Positions 26,756 through 36,156 are shown, counted from the first letter of the stretch. The stretch is 64,000 nucleotides of DNA from CAYUYV01 sp050331455 (GCA_050331455.1 JBHJGV010000052.1:43432-107431), one strand, 5' to 3'. The notes: generated from the letters alone by a model not told the origin. Translations and numbers: made by a program.

Positions 26756-27391
26756 TCAGCGGGCGGGAATACCGCTGGAACCCCCATCGGAATCGGATGC
26801 GCAGGTCACGGATCGGATCCGGTGACAGAATTCGCCGGTGCACACCGGTCCGCCGCGCAGGGACCGGGTCGGGGGGGCGCTCCGCTCGACAATGTAATCC
26901 ACCGCTTCGCCGAGCCCTTCCCGCGTGCAAAAGGCATGGGCCACGGGCCAGCCGCAGTCGAAGCCCTTATCGAGGCACAGATCGAGGCCCAGCGGGGTTT
27001 CGGCCTCGTCAGAGCCGGCCGTCTGCACCAGAACCGCCTCGTCCTTGGCAAGACCGATATCCGCAAACACCGTCCCGTCCGTTTTTGCAGCGCCGGATTT
27101 GACGCCGGATACGCAGCATTCGGACGTCCATGCCGGCACCAGCGTATCCTGGAGCCAGCAATGGGCTTTGCCCTCGGGTTCCTCCGGCGGACGGTAATAG
27201 GTGAATGCCACACAGCGCTCATCCTCGGCGCAGGCCGCACGGCATCGTTCGGGATCCTTCGCCACGTCCCGGCGCACGTCATAGACGGTCCCTTGGCGCT
27301 CCAGATCCTCCACCAAGGTGACCTCGTTGGCTGAGGCGGCTTGGGCACCGCCCAGGATCCACAAGGCAAAGGCACACACGATAGCGATCAC
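26756..27391 (-). CDS. secreted PAN/Apple-domain protein
   Basis: The 211-aa precursor has a signal peptide (hydrophobic 2-15, cleavage near SANE). It is followed by a PAN-type domain with a cysteine set at about 50, 54, 60, 78, 91 and 92 (CRAACAEDERCVAFTYY, AHCWL). PAN domains bind proteins or carbohydrates. A second cysteine-rich part (about 135-200) has no known motif. GTG at 27391 follows AGGAGA by 7 nt. It lies 100 nt downstream of the M14 peptidase gene on the same strand, with a GC hairpin between them. Confidence 0.78.
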   Translation of the reverse strand: MIAIVCAFALWILGGAQAASANEVTLVEDLERQGTVYDVRRDVAKDPERCRAACAEDERCVAFTYYRPPEEPEGKAHCWLQDTLVPAWTSECCVSGVKSGAAKTDGTVFADIGLAKDEAVLVQTAGSDEAETPLGLDLCLDKGFDCGWPVAHAFCTREGLGEAVDYIVERSAPPTRSLRGGPVCTGEFCHRIRSVTCASDSDGGSSGIPAR

Positions 27392-27407
27392 GTTGACGTC
27401 TCCTGGA

Positions 27408-27432
27408 GCCGGCGGCGCGTTACGCCGCCGGC
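27408..27432. other. 10-bp GC hairpin between the peptidase and PAN genes
   Basis: GCCGGCGGCG and CGCCGCCGGC form a perfect stem with a 5-nt loop (CGTTA), 3 nt before the Shine-Dalgarno of the PAN-domain gene on the minus strand. There is no U-run, so it is more likely a transcript-stabilising or attenuating structure than a full terminator. Confidence 0.45.
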
Positions 27433-27491
27433 ATTGTTCCGATGGGGCGGGGGATGCCCTGAGATTGTGCCGATCCCAAGGCGAAGTGGCG

Positions 27492-30170
27492 TTAATGGAC
27501 GTCTACGGCCTCCTCATCGCTGCGCGGGCGCTCGATCTGATCGGCGAAGAACAGGGCGTTCAGGAACAACTTCGCTGTCCCCAGAAAAGTCGCCCGGAAG
27601 TTCAGATTGTCCGTCATCACCACGACGGCCCCGGCGCCCACGCGATCGGCGATCATCATGGGTGTGCCCTTGATCTCCCCGACCCGCTTTTCGGACGCGT
27701 AGCCCGACAGCAGGGGCTCGTCCGTATACCGCACGACCGTGGCGACAGGATTGTCCGGTGCATCGAGCACGATGGTCGTATTGCGCTGGCTCGCAATCTC
27801 CCGGCTGCTGTAGCCGAAACCCAGAGGATGGGTGATGTCGAGATCGCCGCCGAAAATGGCGCCGCCGATGACATGCTCCGCATTGCGCTGATTGAGTTCG
27901 GCATAGTCGAACCGGTCTGCGCTTTCCTCGGGCGTGGGCTCGGTTTCGCCCGAGTCTGCCTGGTCTTGCGACCCGGGCTTGAGGAACAGGTCCTGGACCG
28001 TTTTAGCCAGCCCGCGCGCCGCGATCAGGGTGCCGCCGTCCTCGCGCACCCAGCGTTGCAGGCGCTTGCGGGCCGTTTCGTCGAGGGGCATGCGCCCGCC
28101 GGCCATGATGATGTGGCTGTAACGGGACCAGTCGACCCCCATAAGGGTACGGGCATCCCGCAGGGTCACGGGAATCTCCATCCGATGGTCCAGCAGGTGC
28201 CAGACTTCGCCCATGTCATACCGGGCAAGACCGCCCCCCCGGAAGCCGCCTTCCGTGTAAAGCAGCAGGATCTCAGGCTTGTTCAGGGGGCGGAAGGAGT
28301 CCGGTGCCCCCAGATCTCGGCCCGGATTGGGCGTCACGCCGCTCGCCACCGCGTGGACCGGGATCCCGTCCCGCTCGCCCAGCTCCGAAACCAACGCGTG
28401 GATGGTCTCGCGGCTGACGGTCTGCCGGTCGAAGGGCACGAAGATGGATCCGCGTCCGAAATCTACCTGGCCCTCGCTGGTCTCGACCGTCACCGGCACG
28501 AAGGCGGCCCGCACCAGAAGGCCGGCATCGAGCAACCGGTAAAGCGCCCGCGGCGCATGGAAGTGGGACCAGTCGAACATATAACCGTAGCGCGCCACCG
28601 GCGGTGCCGCGGGCGCCTGCGTCTCGCCTTCCCGAACATCCGCACCCAGAAGGGCGGCGCTGTAGGTGCTGCGGGCCAGTGGCTCGTGGCGGAGGCCATA
28701 GGCAAGCGGCAAAGTCCATCCCGATACGTCATAGAAAACTGGATCAGCAAATTCCAGGACCGGCTCCATGATGCCCTTGATCAGACGATATTGGGGCTGG
28801 GACAACGGCACCACGACGGCCTCCCCGCCTTTGAATCCATGCTCCCCGATGGCCAGATCGCGGCTCAGCCGATAGGCTCGGATGTCGTGTTGGGTTAGCA
28901 GGTCCACGAACATGGCCCGGCGCACCGGATCGCCGGGCGCATCGAAAACATAGGCGCGGGTCTCGTCGCGGCGGGCGAGACGCTCGGTGTCTTGAATGAA
29001 GCTGCGACGATACTCCTTCAGGGTTTCGGCTTCGCCGAAGGCCCCTTCGATCGTGGTCAGGCTCGTGCGGAAATGGGTCCGGATATTGTCCGCATAGGTC
29101 CGAAGGCCGTTCCGGCTTTCGATTTTCCCGCCCCGCGCCGCCCCGGCCTCGAACAGGATGCCGATGGAGCCCTGGACATGGGGATAGGTCGAGCCCTTTC
29201 CGATGTAATAGTTGTCGAACCGCTCCTCACTGAAGAACAGCTTGGCTTCGCTGTCCATGAAACGCCGGTGGTAGCCGGCAATCTTGTCCAGCAATTCGCG
29301 CGACCGGCCCGGGATCAACGGGTTGAGCCGGGTCGGGGCTCCGGGGTGGAAATAGTAGGTCGAGCTTGTGCCCATTTCATGGAAGTCAGCGGCGACATGG
29401 GGCTTCCAGCGCTGCCACGCCCCGGTCCAGGCCTGCGACTCCGGCTGGGTCAGCAGCAGCCACTGGCGGTTGAGGTCAAAGCCGTAATGGTTCGTACGCG
29501 CACCGATCCAGAGGTCATGCTGGGCATGGTCCGGATTGGAGACCGCAACCTTGCCGCCGAAGCGCTCCACATGGTCGATCCGGCGCGTGTGGCCATCGGG
29601 ATTGAGGATGGCAACGGCCACGATGATGGAGCCCTTCAGGAGTGCGTCGATGTTCGGCCCCCGGGCGGCGGCGAGGTGGTACAGTGTCGGCAGAACCGCG
29701 TCCATGCCGGCCGACTCCGCGCCGTGTACCCCGTAACTGATAAAGGTGACGACCGGCAGATCCGGGTCGGCCGGCCGATCAAGATGGGCCTGGCGCAGGT
29801 CATCCAGGCGGGCCTGGTTTTCCGCGGCGGTCGCGGCGACCAGGAGGATCGGCCGCCCCTCATGGGTCCGGCCGATGGTCTCGACCGACAGGCGCGGCGA
29901 TGCGTTGGCCAAACGCTCAATGTAGCGGACCATGGCGCTGTGCCTGATCGGCCGGTCGCCGAGCCCGTGGCCGAAAAAGGCGTCCGGTGTCTCGATCGCC
30001 GGATCATAGGTGACACCCGGAATCACGAAGTAATCGATGGGCTCGGCCCGGGCGGGCGAGAGGGATAGGACACTGGCGGCGAGAACGGCCAGAACACCGG
30101 CAAGCAGGCCGGTTCGATGACCCCGGCATTTGCGGCGGCCGGATGTGATGGGTAATCCAATCTTGGTCAT
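27492..30170 (-). CDS. M14-family zinc metallopeptidase, secreted
   Basis: Large (892 aa) periplasmic or secreted carboxypeptidase-like enzyme. A signal peptide occupies about 1-43. The M14 zinc site is visible as His149 and Glu152 (HGAESAG) and His264 (ADFHEMG), with the substrate-binding FDLNRQW at 231-237 and GILFEAGAARG later. Beyond about residue 400 there is a long C-terminal region with a possible glutamine-amidotransferase-like fold (SRYSHIIMAGGRMP). This long type is common in Gram-negative bacteria and has no assigned physiological substrate. ATG at 30170 follows AGGGAGGA. Confidence 0.88.
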   Translation of the reverse strand: MTKIGLPITSGRRKCRGHRTGLLAGVLAVLAASVLSLSPARAEPIDYFVIPGVTYDPAIETPDAFFGHGLGDRPIRHSAMVRYIERLANASPRLSVETIGRTHEGRPILLVAATAAENQARLDDLRQAHLDRPADPDLPVVTFISYGVHGAESAGMDAVLPTLYHLAAARGPNIDALLKGSIIVAVAILNPDGHTRRIDHVERFGGKVAVSNPDHAQHDLWIGARTNHYGFDLNRQWLLLTQPESQAWTGAWQRWKPHVAADFHEMGTSSTYYFHPGAPTRLNPLIPGRSRELLDKIAGYHRRFMDSEAKLFFSEERFDNYYIGKGSTYPHVQGSIGILFEAGAARGGKIESRNGLRTYADNIRTHFRTSLTTIEGAFGEAETLKEYRRSFIQDTERLARRDETRAYVFDAPGDPVRRAMFVDLLTQHDIRAYRLSRDLAIGEHGFKGGEAVVVPLSQPQYRLIKGIMEPVLEFADPVFYDVSGWTLPLAYGLRHEPLARSTYSAALLGADVREGETQAPAAPPVARYGYMFDWSHFHAPRALYRLLDAGLLVRAAFVPVTVETSEGQVDFGRGSIFVPFDRQTVSRETIHALVSELGERDGIPVHAVASGVTPNPGRDLGAPDSFRPLNKPEILLLYTEGGFRGGGLARYDMGEVWHLLDHRMEIPVTLRDARTLMGVDWSRYSHIIMAGGRMPLDETARKRLQRWVREDGGTLIAARGLAKTVQDLFLKPGSQDQADSGETEPTPEESADRFDYAELNQRNAEHVIGGAIFGGDLDITHPLGFGYSSREIASQRNTTIVLDAPDNPVATVVRYTDEPLLSGYASEKRVGEIKGTPMMIADRVGAGAVVVMTDNLNFRATFLGTAKLFLNALFFADQIERPRSDEEAVDVH

Positions 30171-30266
30171 GGGCTCCTCCCTTTGCCACGGTGCTTTCGT
30201 GGGACGATATCATGGGAGGCCCGGCGGTGAAGGGCGCGGGGGAGAACGGCTCGGCGGCGCAGGATT

Positions 30267-31667
30267 GTGAGGGGGAGTGGAAAAGGCGTGGTGCGGGACC
30301 CGGACTGGAGAAGCGAGATCGGCGGCGCGGCGGAGCGAGCGCAAGGCGGATGGGTGAGGCGTTGGAGCCTGTGGGTCATTGCCGCAGTGGTTTTCACCAT
30401 CGTCTGGCTCCTATGGCCCGTCCGGGGATGGCTTGCGGAAGAGCGGCCCCAATTGCGCTCCCCCATGGGCTGGATGGCGCTGCCCCCCTCGGCTCCGGTC
30501 TATGACCGGGTGCGCGATGATCGCTACGCCGGTGCGGCCGCCCGGGCGGTCACCGCCATGCGAAAGCATCGCATCGAGATCGAAAGCCCCTCTTTGTCCG
30601 CCGCAGTCGCCATTGATGGCGCCGTGGTGTGGACCGCAGCCGTGGGCTGGGCCGATCTGAGCCGGCGGGTGCGCGCGACCCCTGAAACGGTGTACCGGAT
30701 CGGTTCGACGTCAAAATCCGTCACGGCGACGGGCTTGGCGCGCATGGTCGATGCCGGCCTGCTGTCCGTGGATACCCCGCTGCGGGAGATCCGCGCCCGG
30801 TGGCCGAACCCGGCTTGGGCCGCGCTTACGCCGCGCCAACTCGCCTCCCACACCGCCGGTCTGCCGGGCTATGAGGAAAACAGCGATTGGATGGGGCTCT
30901 ATCAGTCCCTCGTGCTCTCGACGCCCTATGCGACGGCGGATCAGGCTCTGTCCGTGTTCGATGGCGCACGGCTGCTTTTCGAGCCCGGCAGGGGCTTTCA
31001 CTATTCCAGCTTCGATACGGTGTTGCTCAGCGCGGCCATGGCCAAGGTCGCCGGCAAGCCCTTCATGACCCTGATGAAGGACATGGTCTTCAAGCCGCTT
31101 CGGCTCTATGGCACGGGTGCGGACGCCGACCCTGCCTTTGCCGGCCGCGTGGCCGTGCATTACCAGCGCTGGCCGGCCCGCACCAGCGCCCGTGCGGACG
31201 GGGCAACGGACCGGTTCAAGCCCTGGCGTCCCGTGGATCTCAGTCTCAAACGCGCGGGCGGAGGCCTTGTCTCAACGCCGGCGGACCTCGTGCGTTTGGG
31301 CGCGGCATGGCTGGACGAGACCTTCATCAAGCCCGAAACCCGTGAAGCGTTCTGGACGCCCGTTCCGTTGGCGGACGGAAGGGTGAACGAACAGGCCTAT
31401 GCGCTGGGGTGGCGCCGCAGGACCGTGACCCTGCCGAACGGCGGCGAAGCGGTCGACCATCTCAACCATGGCGGCGTCTCGAAGGGTGCCCAGTGCTGGC
31501 TGATGATCGTTCCCGAGCATGGTCTTGCCCTGGCGCTCGCCATGAACACGCGGACCCCGTCCTTTTTCGATTTCGCCATGGTGTATCGGGACATTCTGGC
31601 CGCATTCCTCTCCGCTGAAAAACCGGCGGACGGTGACAAAGACGAGGCGGCGGTGGAGGAGGCATGA
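30267..31667 (+). CDS. beta-lactamase-family serine hydrolase, membrane-anchored
   Basis: Class C beta-lactamase/esterase fold (466 aa). A membrane helix at about 34-51 anchors it, with the catalytic domain outside. Catalytic Ser147 and Lys150 are in STSK, and the second motif Tyr is in FHYSSFD. A C-terminal HLNHGGVSKG stretch supplies the third-motif region. The start is uncertain: GTG at 30267, 30288 or 30291 all fit. Its stop overlaps the ATG of a 64-aa membrane protein (ATGA), so the two are coupled. Substrate unknown; such enzymes act on peptides, esters or cell-wall pieces. Confidence 0.85.
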   Translation: MRGSGKGVVRDPDWRSEIGGAAERAQGGWVRRWSLWVIAAVVFTIVWLLWPVRGWLAEERPQLRSPMGWMALPPSAPVYDRVRDDRYAGAAARAVTAMRKHRIEIESPSLSAAVAIDGAVVWTAAVGWADLSRRVRATPETVYRIGSTSKSVTATGLARMVDAGLLSVDTPLREIRARWPNPAWAALTPRQLASHTAGLPGYEENSDWMGLYQSLVLSTPYATADQALSVFDGARLLFEPGRGFHYSSFDTVLLSAAMAKVAGKPFMTLMKDMVFKPLRLYGTGADADPAFAGRVAVHYQRWPARTSARADGATDRFKPWRPVDLSLKRAGGGLVSTPADLVRLGAAWLDETFIKPETREAFWTPVPLADGRVNEQAYALGWRRRTVTLPNGGEAVDHLNHGGVSKGAQCWLMIVPEHGLALALAMNTRTPSFFDFAMVYRDILAAFLSAEKPADGDKDEAAVEEA

Positions 31668-31858
31668 TGGCTGATCGTCCGGATGGGGAGCACCGCTCGG
31701 GCGATACCGGGGCGGGCGGCGAGCGTCACTGGTGGCGGGCCTCCCGTATGCCCTTTGGCCGCAGGGCGGGATGGCGCCTCGCGGTGACCTTTGTGACCTT
31801 AACGGTCCTTGCGCTGAGCGCTTTCGCTATAATCTTCACTCTTGCGGCGGGCCGGTGA
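31664..31858 (+). CDS. small single-TM protein
   Basis: A 64-aa frame with a polar, Trp/Arg-rich first half and one membrane helix at about 39-62 (VTFVTLTVLALSAFAIIF). Its ATG overlaps the serine hydrolase stop and its stop overlaps the cobU ATG (TGATG), so both ends are translationally coupled. That placement makes it very likely translated, although I recognise no family. Confidence 0.7.
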   Translation: MMADRPDGEHRSGDTGAGGERHWWRASRMPFGRRAGWRLAVTFVTLTVLALSAFAIIFTLAAGR

Positions 31859-32415
31859 TGGGCGATGGTCCGCTCCATCTCGTGCTGGGCGGCGCGCGAT
31901 CCGGCAAGTCCCGCCGCGCCGAGGCTCTGGCCCTCGGGCATAACGGTTTGCAGCCCGTCTATGTGGCCACGGCCGAGGCCTTGGACGACGAAATGGCAGG
32001 ACGGATCGCCCAGCACCGGGTTGACCGGGCCAAGGGGAACCGGCCCTGGCACACGGTGGAGGAGACCCTCGACCTTGCCGGTGTGCTGCGGGAGCAGGCG
32101 CGCCCCGGGCATGTGGTGCTGGTGGACTGCCTGACGCTTTGGTTGACCAATGTCATGCTCGCCGATCAGCACCTGGATCGGGCCATGGGGACGCTGGTCG
32201 AGGCTCTGGTCGGGGCCTCCGGCCCGATCGTGTGCGTCTCGAACGAAGTCGGTCTTGGTCTGGTACCGGACAATGCCCTGGGGCGCCGTTTTCGCGATGC
32301 CCAGGGCCGTTTGAACCAACGGGTGGCCGCCGTGGCCACCCATGTGGAGTTCATGGCCGCCGGCCTGTCCCTGACCCTCAAGCGCCCGGAAAGCGCAATG
32401 GAGGCGGACCCGTGA
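31858..32415 (+). CDS. cobU: bifunctional adenosylcobinamide kinase / adenosylcobinamide-phosphate guanylyltransferase
   Basis: Late cobalamin-assembly enzyme that phosphorylates adenosylcobinamide and then attaches GMP. The 185-aa protein has the P-loop GGARSGKS at 11-18, VATAEALDDEM, the VDCLTLWLTN strand and the SNEVGLGLVP signature. ATG at 31858 overlaps the upstream small gene, and the stop overlaps the GTG of the next gene (GTGA). No other cobalamin genes are in the window, so this is a detached member of the pathway. Confidence 0.94.
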   Translation: MGDGPLHLVLGGARSGKSRRAEALALGHNGLQPVYVATAEALDDEMAGRIAQHRVDRAKGNRPWHTVEETLDLAGVLREQARPGHVVLVDCLTLWLTNVMLADQHLDRAMGTLVEALVGASGPIVCVSNEVGLGLVPDNALGRRFRDAQGRLNQRVAAVATHVEFMAAGLSLTLKRPESAMEADP

Positions 32416-33311
32416 GCGACACGGATGACCTTCGCCATGACGTCGACCCGTCTGCCGGGGAGGGCGAAACCGGCGAGCCGCTGCGCGTCCTCGTGACCGG
32501 ACAAGGCAGTTTCATTGCCCGCCACCTTCTGCCGATCCTCGCCCGGGGCCGCGGTTTGGCTGTCAAGGCGGTGGGTCATCGCGAGGCCGAAGCGGCGGTC
32601 GCACGGGGCGATGCGGGCGTTCTGATCAATTGTGCCCTCGACCCGGCATTCAGGCGGGCGGACTATGATCCGGACCATGACATGGATCTGCGGCTTGCCC
32701 GGCGGTTCCGCGGCACCCACATGATCATGCTCAGCAGTCGGAAAGTCTATGGCCCAAGGAATGACTGGCCGGCGCGGGAGGCCGGTCCGGCCCTCGGCGC
32801 CGACGCCTATGGGCGCAACAAGGCGATAACCGAACGCGCTTTGCAGGATGATCTGGGCGATCGGCTGACGGTGCTGCGCCTGTCCAATGTGGCGGGCTTC
32901 GAGTATCCCGAGCCCGGCCGGCGCACCTTCATGGCCCTCGTGTTGAGCCGCCTCAAGCAGGACGGTGTCATCCATTACGACATGGACCCGGCCCAGGAAC
33001 GGGATTTCGTCCCCCTCGATCGGGCTGTGGCGTTCATCGTCGGGGCGGTCCGCTCCGGTCCCGGCGGCATTCTGAATGCCGGCTCCGGCATACCGCTCGC
33101 CACCGGGGATCTTGCGCGCTGGATCATGGACGGCTTCGGCGGCGGCCGGCTCACGGTCGAGGATCGGGGTATCCAGGATCGGTTCGTGCTGGATATGGCA
33201 AGAACCCACGCGGCCTTTCCCCATCTGCCGCCGCTGACCCGCGCCGATCTGGAGCGCCATTTTAAGGATCTGGGCGCGCGGCTTCGGGCGGCGCCGTTTA
33301 CGGCGCGTTAA
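32412..33311 (+). CDS. NAD-dependent epimerase/dehydratase-like protein (SDR)
   Basis: Extended short-chain dehydrogenase fold (299 aa). It has a nucleotide-binding start VLVTGQGSFIARHL, a Ser-rich strand MIMLSSRKVYG, and the catalytic Tyr-Lys pair as YGRNK. Members act on nucleotide sugars. The segment FVPLDRAVAFIVGAVRSGPGGILNAGSG is typical of sugar epimerase relatives. GTG at 32412 overlaps the cobU stop (GTGA). The substrate is unknown; the coupling to cobU is unexpected for a sugar enzyme. Confidence 0.85.
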   Translation: MSDTDDLRHDVDPSAGEGETGEPLRVLVTGQGSFIARHLLPILARGRGLAVKAVGHREAEAAVARGDAGVLINCALDPAFRRADYDPDHDMDLRLARRFRGTHMIMLSSRKVYGPRNDWPAREAGPALGADAYGRNKAITERALQDDLGDRLTVLRLSNVAGFEYPEPGRRTFMALVLSRLKQDGVIHYDMDPAQERDFVPLDRAVAFIVGAVRSGPGGILNAGSGIPLATGDLARWIMDGFGGGRLTVEDRGIQDRFVLDMARTHAAFPHLPPLTRADLERHFKDLGARLRAAPFTAR

Positions 33312-33365
33312 CGGCCGAGGCGCAAGCTGGTGTCTCATCCAGGGTCACTCGAGCTGGAGAATCCC

Positions 33366-34406
33366 ATGGCGCTCTCCGCCGTCGCCACGCTTGCCCACCG
33401 TCTGCATGAACTGTCGGATCTCGATGCAGACCATGACGATCCCGATGCGGATCAATTATCCCACGGCGACGTGGCGGGCCTGTTGCGGGGTCCTCGCCCC
33501 GGACCGATCCGTGCGGACGTGACAGGCCCCGGGCCGCACCAGGACGATCGCGGAACTCATGATCGCGGAATCCATGATGGGGCCCCCGCTTTGAGGGGGC
33601 TCGCGACCCGGCTGCGCGATGCCCGGAGGGATATACGGGCCGGGCTGGTCTATCGGCACCGGTCTTCCGGGGCGTCCTGGGGCCGTCCCGACCGGGTGCT
33701 CTTGGCCCGGGGCGATATTCAGGTGCTCGGATCCGGCCGTGCGGTCATGGCCGGACCGTTCCTGACCGTGATGCGCGGCATCGAGCGCATGCTGGAGGCG
33801 CTGTCGAGCCATGACGGCGCCCTGGATCGCGATCCACCGACCCTCGAGCCGGAGGATCTGCCGCCCGGTCTGCAGGATCGCTGCGGACCGACGGCCGGCT
33901 GCCATATGGCCTATGGCCTGGGCGGTGTGGCGGAGGACGAGATCGTGCGGGCCCGGATTCGCGGCCGGGCGATGGGCCCGGAGCCCTGGGCGGCGGCCAC
34001 CCGGCAGGAATGCCTCGCCGTGGGCGGGCAGGCCCATGTGACGGCGGCCCGGGACGGCTGGCTCGACGAAGTCATTGCCCTGATGGCCTATCTCGATCTC
34101 GATGCGCGGCTCATTGCCGGCGGCGTGTCCGGCTCCTGGAGCCTGCGCAGCGCATTCGAGCGGATCTGCGGTCTGAACATCCGTGTGGTGACGGCGGTCG
34201 AGGGCACGATGATCCCGATCATGACCATTACCGATCACCTGGATCGGTTCGGTAAGGCCTTCGGCTATGGGGCGCGGACCGGCACCCCCGCCTTCGCAGC
34301 CACATGGTGCGTCGATATCGAGCCCTTTGCCTATGCGCTGATGGCCCGGTTCGGCCCGGCACCGCGCACCTGGCCCTATGCCATCCGATCCGTTCTCGGA
34401 TTGTAA
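33366..34406 (+). CDS. unrecognised protein, 346 aa
   Basis: I do not recognise a family. The N-terminus (about 1-75) is acidic and His/Asp/Gly-rich and probably disordered. From about 85 to 346 the sequence looks folded, with a Cys/Gly-rich stretch CGPTAGCHMAYGLGG near 180 and a Trp/Gly-rich C-terminus (VSGSWSLRSAFERICGLN, TWCVDIEPFAYALMARFG). No signal peptide or membrane helix is evident. ATG at 33366 has GGAGA 5 nt upstream and is preferred over GTG 33330. It lies 54 nt after the epimerase gene on the same strand and may be co-transcribed with it. Confidence 0.72.
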   Translation: MALSAVATLAHRLHELSDLDADHDDPDADQLSHGDVAGLLRGPRPGPIRADVTGPGPHQDDRGTHDRGIHDGAPALRGLATRLRDARRDIRAGLVYRHRSSGASWGRPDRVLLARGDIQVLGSGRAVMAGPFLTVMRGIERMLEALSSHDGALDRDPPTLEPEDLPPGLQDRCGPTAGCHMAYGLGGVAEDEIVRARIRGRAMGPEPWAAATRQECLAVGGQAHVTAARDGWLDEVIALMAYLDLDARLIAGGVSGSWSLRSAFERICGLNIRVVTAVEGTMIPIMTITDHLDRFGKAFGYGARTGTPAFAATWCVDIEPFAYALMARFGPAPRTWPYAIRSVLGL

Positions 34407-34478
34407 GACGCTTTGCGCTCCGCAGGGCGCTTCGCCGCCTGGCACGTCATGGGCTTCGAAAGTCAGGCGCGTCCATAG

Positions 34479-34880
34479 TCAGGCGAAGCGGTCGATGATC
34501 AGATAGCCGATCAGGGCGCTGACGCCGGTCAAGACCGTGCCCCAGGTCACGTCGAGGGCCACGACGCTGAAGGGGTAGCCGCGCAGGGTGGCGTAGTTCG
34601 TCATGTCGTAGGTGGCGTAGGCAAAAAATCCGAACAAGGCGCCGTTCATCAGCGCAAGCCGCCAGGACCCCGCATCGAGACCCGGCAAGACGGCGAAATA
34701 AACGATGCCCACCCCATAAAGCAGGTAGAATCCCACAGCCGCACCGAAATTGACGTCCTGGGCCAGCAGATGGCCAATCCGTTGCTGGAAAAAGCCGGGC
34801 ACGACCCGGGCGAGCCACACGGCATCGATGGCGAGAAAGGGGATGATCGTGGCCAGATAGACAAGGACGAAACGGGTCAT
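34479..34880 (-). CDS. DUF2177 family membrane protein
   Basis: The 133-aa integral membrane protein has about four helices and the family hallmarks FLAIDAVWL near the N-terminus, NGALFGFFAYATYDMTNYATL in the middle and DVTWGTVLTG near the end. DUF2177 proteins have no known function. It starts 42 nt after the stop of the upstream MFS gene on the same strand, so it could be co-transcribed with it. Confidence 0.88.
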   Translation of the reverse strand: MTRFVLVYLATIIPFLAIDAVWLARVVPGFFQQRIGHLLAQDVNFGAAVGFYLLYGVGIVYFAVLPGLDAGSWRLALMNGALFGFFAYATYDMTNYATLRGYPFSVVALDVTWGTVLTGVSALIGYLIIDRFA

Positions 34881-34922
34881 GGGGACGATCCTTTGTGAAT
34901 GGGGTCCGGGCTCTGACGGGTG

Positions 34923-36128
34923 TTAGGGCGGTGTTTCCTGGGAGACCCCTCCGATCTCCCCGTTCCGGAACGCTGCCACGGCGGCGGTGGCGGCACCGAG
35001 CAGGGCGAAGGCGGCACCGGCAAGCCCGATGGTGGTCAGGCCCGCGGCATCGATCACCACGCCGCCGATCCCGGCACCGAGGCCTTGTCCGAAGAAGATC
35101 ATGGAGCCATTGAGCGCGAGGACCACTGCGGCGGCTTCGGGCGCGCTGGAAATCAGCCGGATCTGGATCACGGGGCCCAGGGCAAACAGCACCATCGCGC
35201 TGACCATCACGGTCATGGCCATGAGCGCGATCGAGCCGGGCTGGCCCAGGGGCGGCCCCAGCGGCGCGACCTCCATATCCAGGGTAAACAGGCTCAGAAT
35301 GACGGCCTGGACGGCGAAAAGGGCCATGATCTGGCGGCAACTGGCGCCGCGATTGGTCAGGATCCCGCCCAGGATCACCCCGAAAATGGCTCCGATCCCG
35401 ACAAAGAGCTGAATCCCGCTGATGCTGGAGCCGCTCAGTCCGGTGACCGAGGTGATGACCGGCCCGATATAGGCGACCGTGGAAAAGGTTGCCGTAAAGC
35501 CGAGGCCGGTAAACAGCAGATTGGTGAACACCGCGGGCTGAAACGCGACCTTGAGGGCACCGAAACCCGGACGGTCCGTGCTTGGAACCGGCGGCAGGAC
35601 GGCGAGCAGGACCCCGGCACTCACCAGGCACACAAGGCCGCCATAGGTGAAGGTCGCCCGCCAGTCGAAAATCCCGCCGATGGCCGTACCCATGGGAATC
35701 CCGAAAGCCAGGGCGAGGGTGAGTCCTGCCAGGACCACGGCGAGGGCCTTGCCGCGCTGCTCCGGGGGAACGAGGCTCGCGGCGGCGGCGCCGGCCACGG
35801 GGCTGATCAGGGTGGAGGCCAGGCCGCAGGCGATCCGGATCCAAAGCAGCGATGAGAAGTCCGGGCTGAATGCCGCCGCAATATTCAGCAGACCAAGGAC
35901 GATCAGTGCCGCCACCAGGATGCGTTTGCGGTCGAGCCCACTGGTCAGGCTGGCAAGAAACGGCGCGGTCACTGCGAAGGTCAGAGCGAAGGACGACGCA
36001 AGCTGTCCGGCCGTGCCGACGGAGACGTCCAGATCCGCCGCCACGTCGCTCAATAAGCCCGTGAAGGCGTAACTGCCCGTCCCGACGGCGAAACTCGCCA
36101 AGGCCAGTGTCATGATCCGCGGGTCCAT
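34923..36128 (-). CDS. MFS transporter (DHA1 type)
   Basis: Twelve-helix major facilitator (401 aa). The start MTLALASFAVGTGSYAFTGLL, the early GQLASSFALTFAV segment and the loop ASLTSGLDRKRIL resemble the arabinose-efflux/DHA1 drug-export group. ATG at 36128 has GGAGGA 5 nt upstream; an ATG at 36146 is in frame but lacks a site. A perfect 14-bp palindrome lies 29 nt upstream of this start and may be its operator. Substrate unknown. Confidence 0.9.
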   Translation of the reverse strand: MDPRIMTLALASFAVGTGSYAFTGLLSDVAADLDVSVGTAGQLASSFALTFAVTAPFLASLTSGLDRKRILVAALIVLGLLNIAAAFSPDFSSLLWIRIACGLASTLISPVAGAAAASLVPPEQRGKALAVVLAGLTLALAFGIPMGTAIGGIFDWRATFTYGGLVCLVSAGVLLAVLPPVPSTDRPGFGALKVAFQPAVFTNLLFTGLGFTATFSTVAYIGPVITSVTGLSGSSISGIQLFVGIGAIFGVILGGILTNRGASCRQIMALFAVQAVILSLFTLDMEVAPLGPPLGQPGSIALMAMTVMVSAMVLFALGPVIQIRLISSAPEAAAVVLALNGSMIFFGQGLGAGIGGVVIDAAGLTTIGLAGAAFALLGAATAAVAAFRNGEIGGVSQETPP

Positions 36129-36156
36129 GCCCGTCCTCCATGCCATTTTGTTCGGT

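Noticed and set aside
26151..26787. Several overlapping small frames on both strands after pntB
   Set aside because: They cross the pntB terminator or are Arg/Pro-rich chance frames; only the lipoprotein-like one is kept, at low confidence.
34447..36141. Alternative minus-strand frame of 564 codons across the MFS and DUF2177 genes
   Set aside because: It overlaps both real genes in another phase and is Arg/Gly/Pro-rich, with no membrane segments of its own.
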